Shown here one piece after another: positions 40,680 to 49,742 of a DNA stretch of 64,000 nt (position 1 is its first letter; each line of letters starts with the position of its first letter). The stretch spans positions 2,046,001 to 2,110,000 of the forward strand of contig CAVWLB010000010.1 in NCBI GenBank assembly GCA_963755695.1, in the 5' to 3' direction. Below the pieces are notes generated by a model. That model ran no database searches. It was not told the origin of the DNA and was given only the letters and a program-made list of their open reading frames with translations. The translations under genes and the position numbers were made by a program. The stretch is from QHWT01 sp963755695. Its GTDB lineage: Bacteria; Acidobacteriota; Vicinamibacteria; Vicinamibacterales; 2-12-FULL-66-21.

Positions 40680-40808
40680 AGGTGCGCTGAGTGCGCTGGC
40701 TGCTCAAGGTGCGTACGGTGCCCCGACGGTCGGCGGTGTGCCGCATAGGTGAGGTCCGCGCGCGGCTCCCCCATCCTCGCACCACGAGCACCTCGCGCAC
40801 TTCGAGCA
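40680..40808. repeat. Inverted repeat array (GTGCGCTG / GCGCAC words)
   Basis: GTGCGCTGAGTGCGCTGG and AAGGTGCG on the left are faced by CTCGCACCACGAGCACC and CGCGCACTTCGAGCA on the right. It fills the gap between aceF and lpdA on the same strand. Confidence 0.65.
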
Positions 40809-40810
40809 TC

Positions 40811-42265
40811 CTACAAGGCCAACACGAACGGCTGCTCGAACGCGTCCGCGACCCAGCGCAGGAAACGCGCCGCATCCGCACCGTCAATCACGCGGTGATC
40901 GTAGGAGAGCGACAGCGGCAGCATCAGCCGAGGCTGGAACTGCTGTCCGTCGAACACCGGTTCGTAGCCGCCCCGGGAAATACCGAGAATCGCGACTTCC
41001 GGCCAGTTGACGATCGGCGTGAACGACGTGCCGCCGATGCCGCCAAGGTTGGTGATCGTGATCACGCCGCCCGCCATCTCGTCGAGCGACAGTTTGCCGG
41101 CGCGCGCTTTCTCGGACAGCTTGGCCAGCTCCGCGGCGAGCTCGGCGATCCCTTTCGAGTCTACGTCGCGAATGACCGGCACCAGCAGTCCGCGATCGGT
41201 ATCGACCGCGACCGCAATGTGCGCGTACTTCTTGTAGACCAGCTCGCCACGGGTTGGATCAATCGAAGCGGCGAATTGCGGAAACTTCCTGATCGCGCCG
41301 GCGAGAATTTTCAACGCGACAGCCGTGACGGTGAGCTTCCCACCGCCCCGCTCGACCTCCCCACCGTACTTCTTGCGGAGCGCCTCGAAGCCGGTGATGT
41401 CGGCCTTGTCGTGCTGGGTGACGTGGGGGATCACGTTCCAGGCATAACCGAGGTGCTCCGACGTCTTGCGCCGGATGTTGCTCATCGGCTTGCGTTCGAC
41501 GTCTCCCCACTTCGCGAAGTCGGGCAGCGGTCGGGACGCGGGAGCACCGGGCGCGCTCGCCGGGACTGCGCCCCCGCTCATCGCCTGGCGCACGAACGCC
41601 TGCACGTCTTCGGTCGTAATCCGGCCTGCGGGTCCTGAACCCTGCACCTGCCGAATGTCAACGCCAAGCTCGCGTGCGATGCGCCGCACCGATGGGGCCG
41701 CAGGGGGCGCCGGACCGGCGGGAGCCTCGGCTGGTGACGCTGGCGCCGGTGCCGCGGCGGCCGCGCGAGGCGCGCGGCTTATCGCAACGACCTCACCGCG
41801 CTTCTGGCGGGGCGCCTCTTCCGCTTGCTGCTCTCGGTCCGGCTCCTCTTCTTGTGCATCTTCCTGCTCTTCAGCCGGCGGCTCCGGCTTGGCTGCCTTG
41901 GCCGTCCCGCGCTCGGCCTTCGTCTCGGTAGTGGCCTTCTGACTGAGGCCGCCTGCTTCGACGGCTTCCGTCGGCTGCGCCTTCGGCCCGCTGGTCTCTG
42001 CCTCCGCTTTCCCGCCGCCGGCGTCGCCTTCATCGACGGTCAGGATCGACTGGCCGACCTTTACCTTCTCGCCGGTCTTGACCTTCACGTCCTTGACGGT
42101 GCCGCTCACCGTCGAGGGCACCTCAATCGTCGCCTTGTCGGTCTCTAGCTCGAGCACCGGCTGATCCTTGGCGACGCCGTCACCCGGTTTCACCAGAATG
42201 CGGACGACATCGCCGGCCGTGACGTTTTCACCGAGTTCGGGCAGCTTGAATTCAGTAGTGGGCAT
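40811..42265 (-). CDS. aceF: Dihydrolipoamide acetyltransferase (E2) of pyruvate dehydrogenase
   Basis: 484 residues from ATG 42265 (MPTTEFKLPELGENVTAGD), which is the normal E2 start. One lipoyl domain with lipoylated Lys in ETDKATIEV (about 45), a long Ala/Pro/Glu-rich linker (residues 80-165), a peripheral subunit-binding domain (PSVRRIARELGVDIRQVQGSG), and the catalytic domain ending YDHRVIDGADAARFLRWVADAF with the active-site His. Only one lipoyl domain. Partners: aceE upstream and lpdA downstream on the same strand, consistent with the acetyl-CoA-forming complex. Confidence 0.95.
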   Translation of the reverse strand: MPTTEFKLPELGENVTAGDVVRILVKPGDGVAKDQPVLELETDKATIEVPSTVSGTVKDVKVKTGEKVKVGQSILTVDEGDAGGGKAEAETSGPKAQPTEAVEAGGLSQKATTETKAERGTAKAAKPEPPAEEQEDAQEEEPDREQQAEEAPRQKRGEVVAISRAPRAAAAAPAPASPAEAPAGPAPPAAPSVRRIARELGVDIRQVQGSGPAGRITTEDVQAFVRQAMSGGAVPASAPGAPASRPLPDFAKWGDVERKPMSNIRRKTSEHLGYAWNVIPHVTQHDKADITGFEALRKKYGGEVERGGGKLTVTAVALKILAGAIRKFPQFAASIDPTRGELVYKKYAHIAVAVDTDRGLLVPVIRDVDSKGIAELAAELAKLSEKARAGKLSLDEMAGGVITITNLGGIGGTSFTPIVNWPEVAILGISRGGYEPVFDGQQFQPRLMLPLSLSYDHRVIDGADAARFLRWVADAFEQPFVLAL

Positions 42266-42296
42266 AGGAGCGATTTCTAACAACTACGAGAGCGAA

Positions 42297-42404
42297 GGGT
42301 GCACGGGGTGTGAAAGGGGCTCCAGGTGCGAAAGGTACTCGGGTGGGCGTGCCGAAGTGCACTCGCGCACCGTGCGCACCCGACGCACATTGAGCACCCC
42401 TGTT
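42297..42404. repeat. Inverted repeat array between aceE and aceF
   Basis: GGGTGCACGGGGTG and CCAGGTGCGAAAGG on the left, GTGCACTCGCGCACC, GTGCGCACCCG and GAGCACCCCTG on the right: inverse arms of GGTGC words within 108 bases between two co-directional genes. Confidence 0.65.
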
Positions 42405-45079
42405 CACGACTTCGCTGGATCCTTCTTGTCGACGTCGACGCCCAAATCCTTGATGGCCTTCTGCACGACCTTGGCGTCGACCTGTCCATCTTTCAGAAGT
42501 TCAGCGAGCGTCCCGATCACCACGAATTTCGCGTTGACCTCGAAGAAGTTGCGAAGCGCCTGGCGATCCTCGCTGCGCCCGAACCCGTCGGTGCCGAGCG
42601 AACGAATGCGGCGGGGCATCCAGCGGTCAATCGCATCGGGAAGCACCTTCAGATAGTCTGACACCGCGACGAAGACGCCGGGTGCATCGGCGAGACACTG
42701 GGTGACGTAGGGAACACGCGGCTTCTCTCCGGGATGCAGCATGTTCCACCGTTCGCAGGCGTGCCCTTCGCGATAGAGCTCCTGGTAGCTCGTGACGCTC
42801 CACACGTCCGCCGCCACGCCGTACTTCGCCAGAATCTCCTGTGCCGCGACCACCTCGTTGAGAATGGCGCCGCTTCCGAAGAGCTGCGCACGCAGCTTCG
42901 ACTTGGGATCTGCTGCCGCCTTCAGGCGATACATTCCCTTGAGAATGCCTTCCCGCGAATCCTTCGGCATCTCCGGCATCGCGTACTGCTCGTTCATGAC
43001 GGTGAGGTAATAAAAGATGCTCTCGCCGTCGTGATACATGCGACGGATGCCGTCCTGGATGATCACCGCCAGCTCGTAGGCGTACGCGGGATCGTAGGAA
43101 ACGCAGTTCGGGTAGCACAGCGAATACACGTGACTGTTGCCGTCCTGGTGCTGCAGCCCCTCACCCGCCAGCGTGGTGCGTCCGGCAGTGCCGCCAAGGA
43201 GGAATCCGCGGACGCGCGAGTCGGCTCCCGCCCAGATCAGGTCTCCCACGCGCTGGAAACCGAACATCGAGTAGTAGATGAAAAAGGGGATCGTGTTGAC
43301 GCCGTGCGTCGCATACGCGGTTCCGGCGGCAATGAACGAGGACATCGATCCCGCTTCGGTAATGCCTTCCTCGAGGATCTGACCGTCCTTGGCTTCCTTG
43401 TAATACAGGAGCGTGTCCATGTCGACCGGCTCGTATCGCTGACCGACGTGCGAGTAGATGCCCACCGCGCGGAAGAGCGCCTCCATGCCGAACGTTCGCG
43501 CTTCATCCGGAACGATCGGCACCACGAGATCGCCGACTTCCTTGTCGCGCAGCAGCTTCGACAGCATCCTCACGAACACCATCGTGGTCGATGCCTTCCG
43601 CCCTTCGGTGCCCTTGTAGAACTCTTCGAACACGTCCTCGAACGAGGCCTTGAGCGGTGACGCGCTCACGCTTCGCGCCGGAACCCATCCACCAAGGGCT
43701 TTGCGGCGCTCGCGCATGTATTCCATCTCGGGGCTGTCCTCGGCCGGCCGATAGAACGGCGCCTCGGCAATCTGCTCGTCGGAGATCGGAATTCCGAACC
43801 GGGTGCGGAAGGTGCGCAGGTCCGATTCGTTCATCTTCTTCTGCTGGTGTGTGATGTTCTTGCCTTCACCCGCCTCGCCCAGGCCGTAGCCCTTGATCGT
43901 CCGCGCGAGCACCACCGTTGGCTGTCCTTTGGTCTCGACCGCGAGCCGGTAGGCGTTGAAGACCTTGACCGGATCGTGACCGCCCAGCCGCAGCCGCTTC
44001 AACTGATCATCGGAGAGATGTTTCACCATCTCGAGCAGGCGAGGATCGGTGCCGAAGAAGTGCTCGCGGAAGTACGCCCCCGATTCGACGGCGTACTTCT
44101 GGAACTGTCCGTCGACCACTTCGCCGAGCCGCCTGGTGAGCAGGCCGTCCTTGTCGCGGGCAAAGAGCGCATCCCAGTCGCAGCCCCAGATCACCTTCAC
44201 CACGTTCCAGCCGGCGCCGCGGAAGATTGCTTCGAGCTCCTGGATGATCTGGCCGTTGCCGCGCACCGGTCCGTCGAGGCGCTGCAGGTTGCAGTTGATC
44301 ACCCAGATCAGGTTGTCGAGCTTTTCCCGAGCCGCCAGGGTGATGGCGCCGAGCGTTTCCGGTTCGTCGGTTTCGCCGTCGCCGAGAAAGGCCCAGACCT
44401 TGCCGTCGGACGGCTTCTTCAATCCGCGATCTTCCAGGTAACGATTGAAGCGTGCCTGGTAGATCGACATGATCGGGCCGAGCCCCATCGAAACGGTGGG
44501 GTACTGCCAGAAGTCGGGCATCAGCCAGGGATGCGGGTACGACGAGAGACCGCCGCCGGGCCGCAGCTCGCGGCGGAAGTTCTCGAGCTGCTCGACCGAG
44601 AGCCGTCCTTCCAGGAAGGCGCGCGCGTAGATGCCGGGCGACGCGTGCCCCTGGAAATAGATGATGTCGCCGGCGCCGTTGTCGCCGTGGCCCCGGAAGA
44701 AGTGATTGAACGCGACCTCGTAGAGCGTCGCGGCAGAGGCATAGGTCGAGATGTGGCCGCCGATGCCGTCGGAGACGCGGTTCGCGCGCACGACCATCGC
44801 CATCGCGTTCCAGCGGATCAGGCTTTTGATGCGCCGCTCGATCTCCTGGCTGCCCGGGAGCGGCACTTCGTCTTCCGGCCGAATCGTGTTGACATACGCG
44901 GTGATCGCCGAGAACGGCAGGGCGACACCCTGGGTCTGGGCGTGATGACGAAGGGACGACAACAGCCGGTGAACGCGGCCGCGGTCTCCCTGCTGGATGA
45001 CGTAGTCGAGCGACTCGCGCCATTCGCGCTGTTCGAGAGCTTCGAGCTCGGAGTTGTCGCGAGGAGCGGTGTGTCTCAT
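42404..45079 (-). CDS. aceE: Pyruvate dehydrogenase E1, homodimeric type
   Basis: An 891-residue ThDP enzyme that decarboxylates pyruvate and transfers the acetyl group to E2. Full length for the family. The ThDP fold shows WNAMAMVVRANR, GGHISTYASAATLYE, GDGETDEPETLGAI through INCNLQRLDGPVRGN (Mg-ThDP motif) and GLEP-like FGMEALFRAVGIYSHVGQRYEP. The C-terminal GTDGFGRSEDRQALRNFFEVNA is diagnostic. The repeat-only region 45080-46521 lies just before its start. Confidence 0.97.
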   Translation of the reverse strand: MRHTAPRDNSELEALEQREWRESLDYVIQQGDRGRVHRLLSSLRHHAQTQGVALPFSAITAYVNTIRPEDEVPLPGSQEIERRIKSLIRWNAMAMVVRANRVSDGIGGHISTYASAATLYEVAFNHFFRGHGDNGAGDIIYFQGHASPGIYARAFLEGRLSVEQLENFRRELRPGGGLSSYPHPWLMPDFWQYPTVSMGLGPIMSIYQARFNRYLEDRGLKKPSDGKVWAFLGDGETDEPETLGAITLAAREKLDNLIWVINCNLQRLDGPVRGNGQIIQELEAIFRGAGWNVVKVIWGCDWDALFARDKDGLLTRRLGEVVDGQFQKYAVESGAYFREHFFGTDPRLLEMVKHLSDDQLKRLRLGGHDPVKVFNAYRLAVETKGQPTVVLARTIKGYGLGEAGEGKNITHQQKKMNESDLRTFRTRFGIPISDEQIAEAPFYRPAEDSPEMEYMRERRKALGGWVPARSVSASPLKASFEDVFEEFYKGTEGRKASTTMVFVRMLSKLLRDKEVGDLVVPIVPDEARTFGMEALFRAVGIYSHVGQRYEPVDMDTLLYYKEAKDGQILEEGITEAGSMSSFIAAGTAYATHGVNTIPFFIYYSMFGFQRVGDLIWAGADSRVRGFLLGGTAGRTTLAGEGLQHQDGNSHVYSLCYPNCVSYDPAYAYELAVIIQDGIRRMYHDGESIFYYLTVMNEQYAMPEMPKDSREGILKGMYRLKAAADPKSKLRAQLFGSGAILNEVVAAQEILAKYGVAADVWSVTSYQELYREGHACERWNMLHPGEKPRVPYVTQCLADAPGVFVAVSDYLKVLPDAIDRWMPRRIRSLGTDGFGRSEDRQALRNFFEVNAKFVVIGTLAELLKDGQVDAKVVQKAIKDLGVDVDKKDPAKS

Positions 45080-45124
45080 CGGGAATCAATCCTCGAGGAA
45101 TCTGGTCGGGCTACAATCCTCCTA

Positions 45125-46560
45125 TTCTAGGCCAAAACACATGAGAGCCACAGCAAGCCCCGCCGCCGGACACCCGCCACAGACAAACACAGAACAACAC
45201 AGCCACAACGACCGGCCGCAGACACATGTGGACGAGCGCCCCAACCAGATCAGTGTTCTTCGGTGTTCGTCTGTGGCCACCGCCAGCCTCGCCGCGAATC
45301 ACCCGCCACAGACAAACACAGAACAACACAGCCACAACGACCGGCCGCAGACACATGTGGACGAGCGCACCAACCAGATCAGTGTTCTTCCGAGTTCGTC
45401 TGTGGCCGGTGTGCGTCCGGGTTTGTCGGTGACCACGGCCAGCCTCGCCGCGAATCACCCGCCACAGAAAAACACAGAACAACACAGCCACCACGGCAGG
45501 CCGCAGACACGCGTGGACAAGCGCACCAACCAGATCAGTGTTCTTCGGTGTTCGTCTGTGGCCACCGCCAGCCTCGCCGCGAATCACCCGCCACAGACAA
45601 ACACAGAACAACACAGCCACAACGACCGGCCGCAGACACGCGTGGACAAGCGCACCAACCAGATCAGTGTTCTTCCGTGTTCGTCTGTGGCCGGTGTTCT
45701 TCCGGGTTCGTCGGTGGCCACCGCCGGCCTCGCCGCGAATCACCCGCCACAGACAAACACAGAACAACACAGCCACCACGGCAGGCCGCAGACACATGTG
45801 GACGAGCGCCCCAACCAGATCAGTGTTCTTCGGTGTTCGTCTGTGGCCACCGCCAGCCTCGCCGCGAATCACCCGCCACAGACAAACACAGAACAACACA
45901 GCCACCACGGCCGGCCGCAGACACATGTGGACGAGCGCACCAACCAGATCAGTGTTCTTCCGTGTTCGTCTGTGGCCGGTGTTCTTCCGGGTTCGTCGGT
46001 GACCACGGCCAGCCTCGCCGCGAATCACCCGCCACAGAAAAACACAAAACAACACAGCCACCACGGCAGGCCGCAGACACGCGTGGACAAGCGCACCAAC
46101 CAGATCATGTGTTGTTCCGTGTTCGTCTGTGGCCGGTGTTCGTCCGGGTCTGTCAGTGGCCACCGCCAGCCTCGCCGCGAATCACCCGCCACAGACAAAC
46201 ACGGAACAACACAGCCACCACGGCAGGCCGCAGACACATGTGGACGAGCGCACCAACCAGATCAGTGTTCTTCTGTGTTCGTCTGTGGCGGGCGTTCTTC
46301 CGTGTTCGTCTGTGGCCGGTGTTCGTCCGGGTTTGTCGGTGACCACCGCCAGTCTCGCCGCTGACCACCCGCCACAGACAAACACGGAACAACACAGCCA
46401 CCACGGCGGGCCACAGAAACGCGTGAAAAAGCCCACCAACCCGATCAGTGTTCTTCTGTGTTCGTCTGTGGGGGGCGTTCTTCCGTGTTCGTCTGCGGCC
46501 GGTGTTCTTCCGTGTTTGTCTGTGGTGGTCGGTGTTCTTCGGTGTTTGTCAGTGGCCGCG
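45125..46560. repeat. 1.4-kb tandem array of alternating 129- and 156-base units with internal dyads
   Basis: The anchor CGAATC (of CGCGAATCACCCGCCACAG) recurs at 45295, 45451, 45580, 45736, 45865, 46021 and 46178, with a variant (CTGACC) at 46361; spacings are 156, 129, 156, 129, 156, 157 and 183. Inside each unit CCACAGACAAACACAGAAC and GTGTTCGTCTGTGG are inverse to each other, so each unit can fold. The 27-base difference is an extra GTGTTCTTCC-GGGTTCGTCGGTG word block. Open frames through it on both strands are compositional, not genes. It covers the whole gap between aceE (divergent start) and the M49-like peptidase. Confidence 0.9.
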
Positions 46561-48246
46561 GTTCTGTGTCTTGCTGCGGCCAACAGCGGCTCCGGCGTGG
46601 CCGTGGCCCAGGATGGAACCGATATGCCAACGCTTGCCGAGCTTCAGAAAATGACGGCGCGGTTCGCGCCGGCCGATATCGGCGCCGATCTGTCGGCGCT
46701 GCCAAAGAATGAACGCGACGCGCTCGCGCGCCTGGTGGAAGCGGCGCGCATCATGGACGCGCTGTTCCTGCGCCAGGTGTGGGCGGGCAACAACGCCATG
46801 CTGCAGGATCTCGCGCGACGCGCCGCCGCGCCGGTGGGTCCGCGCGCCGCGCGGGCCGAAGCGGCGCGCTTGCATTACTTTCTGATCAACAAAGGGCCGT
46901 GGGACCGGCTCGACCACAATCGCCCGTTCGTGTCGGGCGCGCCGCCCAAGCCGGAGTCGGCCAACTTCTATCCTGCGGAGGCGACGAAGGAAGAACTACA
47001 GAAGTGGATCGACGGGCTCTCCGGTGATGCCCGGTCCGCCGCCACTGGATTCTTCACCACCGTCCGTCGCAGCGACGATTCGTTCGTGGCGGTGCCGTAC
47101 CACATCGAATATCAGGGAGAGCTCGCGCGAGCCGCGGCGCTGCTGCGCGAGGCCGCCGATCTCACGAGCGACGCGAGCCTGAAGAAGTTTCTCACCAGCA
47201 GGGCTGACGCGTTTCTGAGCAACGACTATTACGCCAGCGACGTCGCCTGGATGGAGCTCGATGCCGCCATTGAGCCGACCATTGGCCCGTACGAGGTGTA
47301 CGAGGACGAGTGGTTCAACTTCAAGGCGGCATTCGAAGCGTTCATCACCGTGCGCGATGAGGCCGAAACCAAGAAGCTGCAGTCGTTCAGCGCCCACCTG
47401 CAGGAGCTCGAGAACAACCTCCCGATCGATCCGAAATACCGCAACCCGCAGCTGGGCGCCATGGCGCCGATCGCGGTGGTGAACGAAATCTTCGCCGCCG
47501 GCGATGGCAACCGCGGCGTGCAGACGGCCGCCTTCAACCTGCCGAACGACGAACGGGTGGTCCGCGAAAAGGGAACCAAGCGGGTCATGCTGAAGAACGT
47601 GCAGGACGCGAAGTTCAAGATGGTCCTGCTGCCGATTTCGAAGACTGCTCTGAACGTCGCCGACCAGGCGAAGATCTCGTTCGACGCCTTCTTCACCCAC
47701 ATCCTGATGCACGAGCTGATGCACGGGCTCGGACCGCACAACATCGATGTCAGTGGCCGGAAGACCACCGTTCGCCAGGAACTGAAGGAGACCTACAGCA
47801 CGATCGAGGAGGCCAAGGCCGATGTCTCCGGCTTGTGGGCGCTCAAGTATCTCGCCGACAACAAGCAGCTCGATCCCGTGATTGCGAAAACGATGTACAC
47901 GACCTTTCTCGCCTCGGCGTTTCGATCGATTCGCTTCGGCGTCAACGAAGCCCACGGACGCGGCATCGCAATTCAGCTCAATTACTTCATCGACGCCGGC
48001 GCGTTCAAGCAGCGTCCCGACGGCACGTTCACGGTCGACAACACGAAGATTGCCGAAGCCGTCGCCGCGCTGACGCACGACATCATGACGCTGCAGGCGG
48101 AGGGCAGCTACGCCAAAGCCAAGGATTTGATCGATCGACTTGGGGTCGTACGGCCGGAGGTGCAGAAAGTGCTGGACCAGCTCGCCACGGTGCCGGTCGA
48201 CATCGAACCAAAATTCACGACCGCCGGGCAGTTGACGAAGCGATGA
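46522..48246 (+). CDS. M49 (dipeptidyl-peptidase III)-like exported zinc peptidase
   Basis: About 574 residues. The listed GTG 46522 is the best guess: it gives a hydrophobic leader (VVGVLRCLSVAAVLCLAAAN) with possible cleavage after AVAQ. The frame continues upstream only through the repeat array. The body starts MPTLAELQKMTARFAPADI (ATG at 46624). A zinc motif HELMH occurs in ILMHELMHGLGPH, with a second Glu in TIEEAKADVSGLWALKYL, the arrangement of M49-type peptidases and their NUDIX-associated relatives (five-residue HExxH here, not the six-residue HExxxH of animal DPP III). It probably removes dipeptides or is a binding protein; cellular location depends on the leader being real. Confidence 0.75.
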   Translation: MVVGVLRCLSVAAVLCLAAANSGSGVAVAQDGTDMPTLAELQKMTARFAPADIGADLSALPKNERDALARLVEAARIMDALFLRQVWAGNNAMLQDLARRAAAPVGPRAARAEAARLHYFLINKGPWDRLDHNRPFVSGAPPKPESANFYPAEATKEELQKWIDGLSGDARSAATGFFTTVRRSDDSFVAVPYHIEYQGELARAAALLREAADLTSDASLKKFLTSRADAFLSNDYYASDVAWMELDAAIEPTIGPYEVYEDEWFNFKAAFEAFITVRDEAETKKLQSFSAHLQELENNLPIDPKYRNPQLGAMAPIAVVNEIFAAGDGNRGVQTAAFNLPNDERVVREKGTKRVMLKNVQDAKFKMVLLPISKTALNVADQAKISFDAFFTHILMHELMHGLGPHNIDVSGRKTTVRQELKETYSTIEEAKADVSGLWALKYLADNKQLDPVIAKTMYTTFLASAFRSIRFGVNEAHGRGIAIQLNYFIDAGAFKQRPDGTFTVDNTKIAEAVAALTHDIMTLQAEGSYAKAKDLIDRLGVVRPEVQKVLDQLATVPVDIEPKFTTAGQLTKR

Positions 48247-48283
48247 GGCAGGAATCGGCGAATCAGCCGAAGGGTGAATAGGT

Positions 48284-48322
48284 GATCTGGTGATTTGGTG
48301 ATGTCACCAAAATCACCAGATC
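48284..48322. terminator. Hairpin of TGGTGAT words between convergent genes
   Basis: GATCTGGTGATTTGGTGAT and its inverse TCACCAAAATCACCAGATC pair almost perfectly. It lies between the M49-like and LysM genes and is the shortest member of the array class; the preceding bases 48250-48283 carry related words. Confidence 0.75.
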
Positions 48323-48340
48323 GGGCCCTTCAGGCAGTCG

Positions 48341-48745
48341 CTAGCTGGGTATCTTCAGCACTTGTCCCGGCTTGATCTTGTCCGGGTCGGAAAGCTGATC
48401 GCGGTTGGCCTCGAAGATCTTGTTGTAGGCGTTGGCGTCGCCAAGATGCTCTTTGGCAATCTTGCTGAGCGTATCGCCCGACTTCACCGTGTAGGTTTTC
48501 TGGGCGGTTGCCGCACCTGTCGTGCCGACGGGCTGAGCCTGGGGGACGACCTTGATGTCGCCGTTGATCTCTTTCTGCCAGTCGGGAATGGTTTTGATCG
48601 CGTTCCAGATCTGGTTCTTTTCATCCTCCGACTTCACCGTTCCGCTAAAATTCAGCTTGTCTCCTTCCTGCTGAGCCGATCCGTCGAAGCCCAGCTTCTT
48701 GGCCGTCTGGATCGCATAATCGTATTTGCCACGCAAATCCGCCAT
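48341..48745 (-). CDS. BON-LysM domain protein (Kbp/YgaU-like)
   Basis: A 134-residue protein: an N-terminal BON domain (about 20-65, KLNFSGTVKSEDEKNQIWNAIKTIP) and a C-terminal LysM domain (about 85-133, YTVKSGDTLSKIAKEHLGDANAYNKIFEANRDQL). No signal peptide is visible. This architecture and length match Kbp/YgaU, a small potassium-binding protein, or its relatives of unknown role. Intact frame and standalone gene. Confidence 0.9.
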   Translation of the reverse strand: MADLRGKYDYAIQTAKKLGFDGSAQQEGDKLNFSGTVKSEDEKNQIWNAIKTIPDWQKEINGDIKVVPQAQPVGTTGAATAQKTYTVKSGDTLSKIAKEHLGDANAYNKIFEANRDQLSDPDKIKPGQVLKIPS

Positions 48746-48776
48746 TGGTCCTCCTCGTCACAAACCATCAACGTAC

Positions 48777-49577
48777 TCAAGCCACGTGCCGCGAGCGCAC
48801 CACCTCGACCGCGACGTCCGGGCGATCGCTGATGATGCCGTCCACCCCCCAATCGAGAAGCCGGTCGATGTCGTTCTTGATGTTGACGGTCCACACCTGC
48901 ACGGCGATGCCCGCACGATGGGCGTAGGTGACGAAACGTCGCGATACAACGCGCGTGGAACCCGCGAGCTCGGGAACCTGATAGGCCTGGTACGCCGGGG
49001 TCATCACCGGCCATCGAACCCACGATCTATAGAGAGCCAGCCTCGTCTCCTCGCGGGAGGATCCGGTAATGATTTTTGGCTCGTAGGCACGCGCCGCCCG
49101 GAGAACCCGGGTGCCGAACGAGCCGAGCGCTACGCGTTCGATCGCATCGGCAGCGCGCACCTCGTCGATGGTGCGATGCGCGAGCTCCGGCTCGTTCACC
49201 TTCAGCTCGATGATGATTGGAATGTCTCGATAGCGACGTAACACATCGCGTAGTGCCGGCACGCCGATACCGTTCCCGCGATACGGATAGGTCGCCGACC
49301 CGGGACTGAAGTTGTAGGCGGCATCGAGTCCCGCCAGTTCGGCCGCCGTCAAGTCTGCCAGGGGGCCGTGCCCGTTGGTCGTTCGCTCCAGCGTGGCGTC
49401 ATGATGCACGACCACCACGCCATCTCGCGAGAAGTGAACGTCGAACTCCAGCCCGTCCGCGCCGAGCGAGAGCCCGTGATCGAACGCCGCGATCGTATTC
49501 TCGGGGCGCAGCGCGGCGCCGCCACGATGCGCGAAAACTTGCGGCCGTCCGAAACGGAACGCGGGATGGGGGCGCAT
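48777..49577 (-). CDS. Glycerophosphodiester phosphodiesterase
   Basis: A 266-residue GDPD TIM-barrel enzyme hydrolysing glycerophosphodiesters to alcohol and glycerol-3-phosphate. Catalytic motifs: VFAHRGGAALRPENTIAAF (His and Arg-Glu), GADGLEFDVHFSRDGVVVVHHD (Glu, Asp, His) and later IIELKVNEPE. The C-terminus holds VQVWTVNIKNDIDRLLDWGVDGIISDRPD, the W/T-N-D final motif of the family. No signal peptide, so cytosolic. Divergent from the MoxR gene, with a repeat array between. Confidence 0.95.
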   Translation of the reverse strand: MRPHPAFRFGRPQVFAHRGGAALRPENTIAAFDHGLSLGADGLEFDVHFSRDGVVVVHHDATLERTTNGHGPLADLTAAELAGLDAAYNFSPGSATYPYRGNGIGVPALRDVLRRYRDIPIIIELKVNEPELAHRTIDEVRAADAIERVALGSFGTRVLRAARAYEPKIITGSSREETRLALYRSWVRWPVMTPAYQAYQVPELAGSTRVVSRRFVTYAHRAGIAVQVWTVNIKNDIDRLLDWGVDGIISDRPDVAVEVVRSRHVA

Positions 49578-49600
49578 GGAAGGATTGTATCGGACGCCTG

Positions 49601-49712
49601 CGGAGCCGAGGTCCGGGCCCGCGGTGCGGGGTTTGACATTCGTCTCGAAGGCGAAGGTGGAAGATGCCTAGCTGGTCGCCGCCGGGCCTCGGATCTCGGC
49701 CTCCGATCTCGG
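49601..49712. repeat. Inverted array in a divergent gap
   Basis: CGGAGCCGAGGTCCGGGCCCG (49601-49621, without its last base) is faced by CGGGCCTCGGATCTCGGCC (49683-49702). Since both flanking genes start here and none ends, this member cannot be a simple terminator. Confidence 0.7.
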
Positions 49713-49742
49713 CACCCGCCACTCCTGCTAATATCGAGCTAT

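Noticed and set aside
45295..46361. CRISPR array in the 129/156-base repeat region
   Set aside because: Units are far longer than CRISPR repeats, spacers are themselves repetitive, and no cas genes are present.
45054..46364. Long open frames (up to 430 codons) on both strands through the 45-46.5 kb array
   Set aside because: They are periodic translations of the repeat, present in several frames and both strands at once, with no domain, leader or ribosome-binding site.
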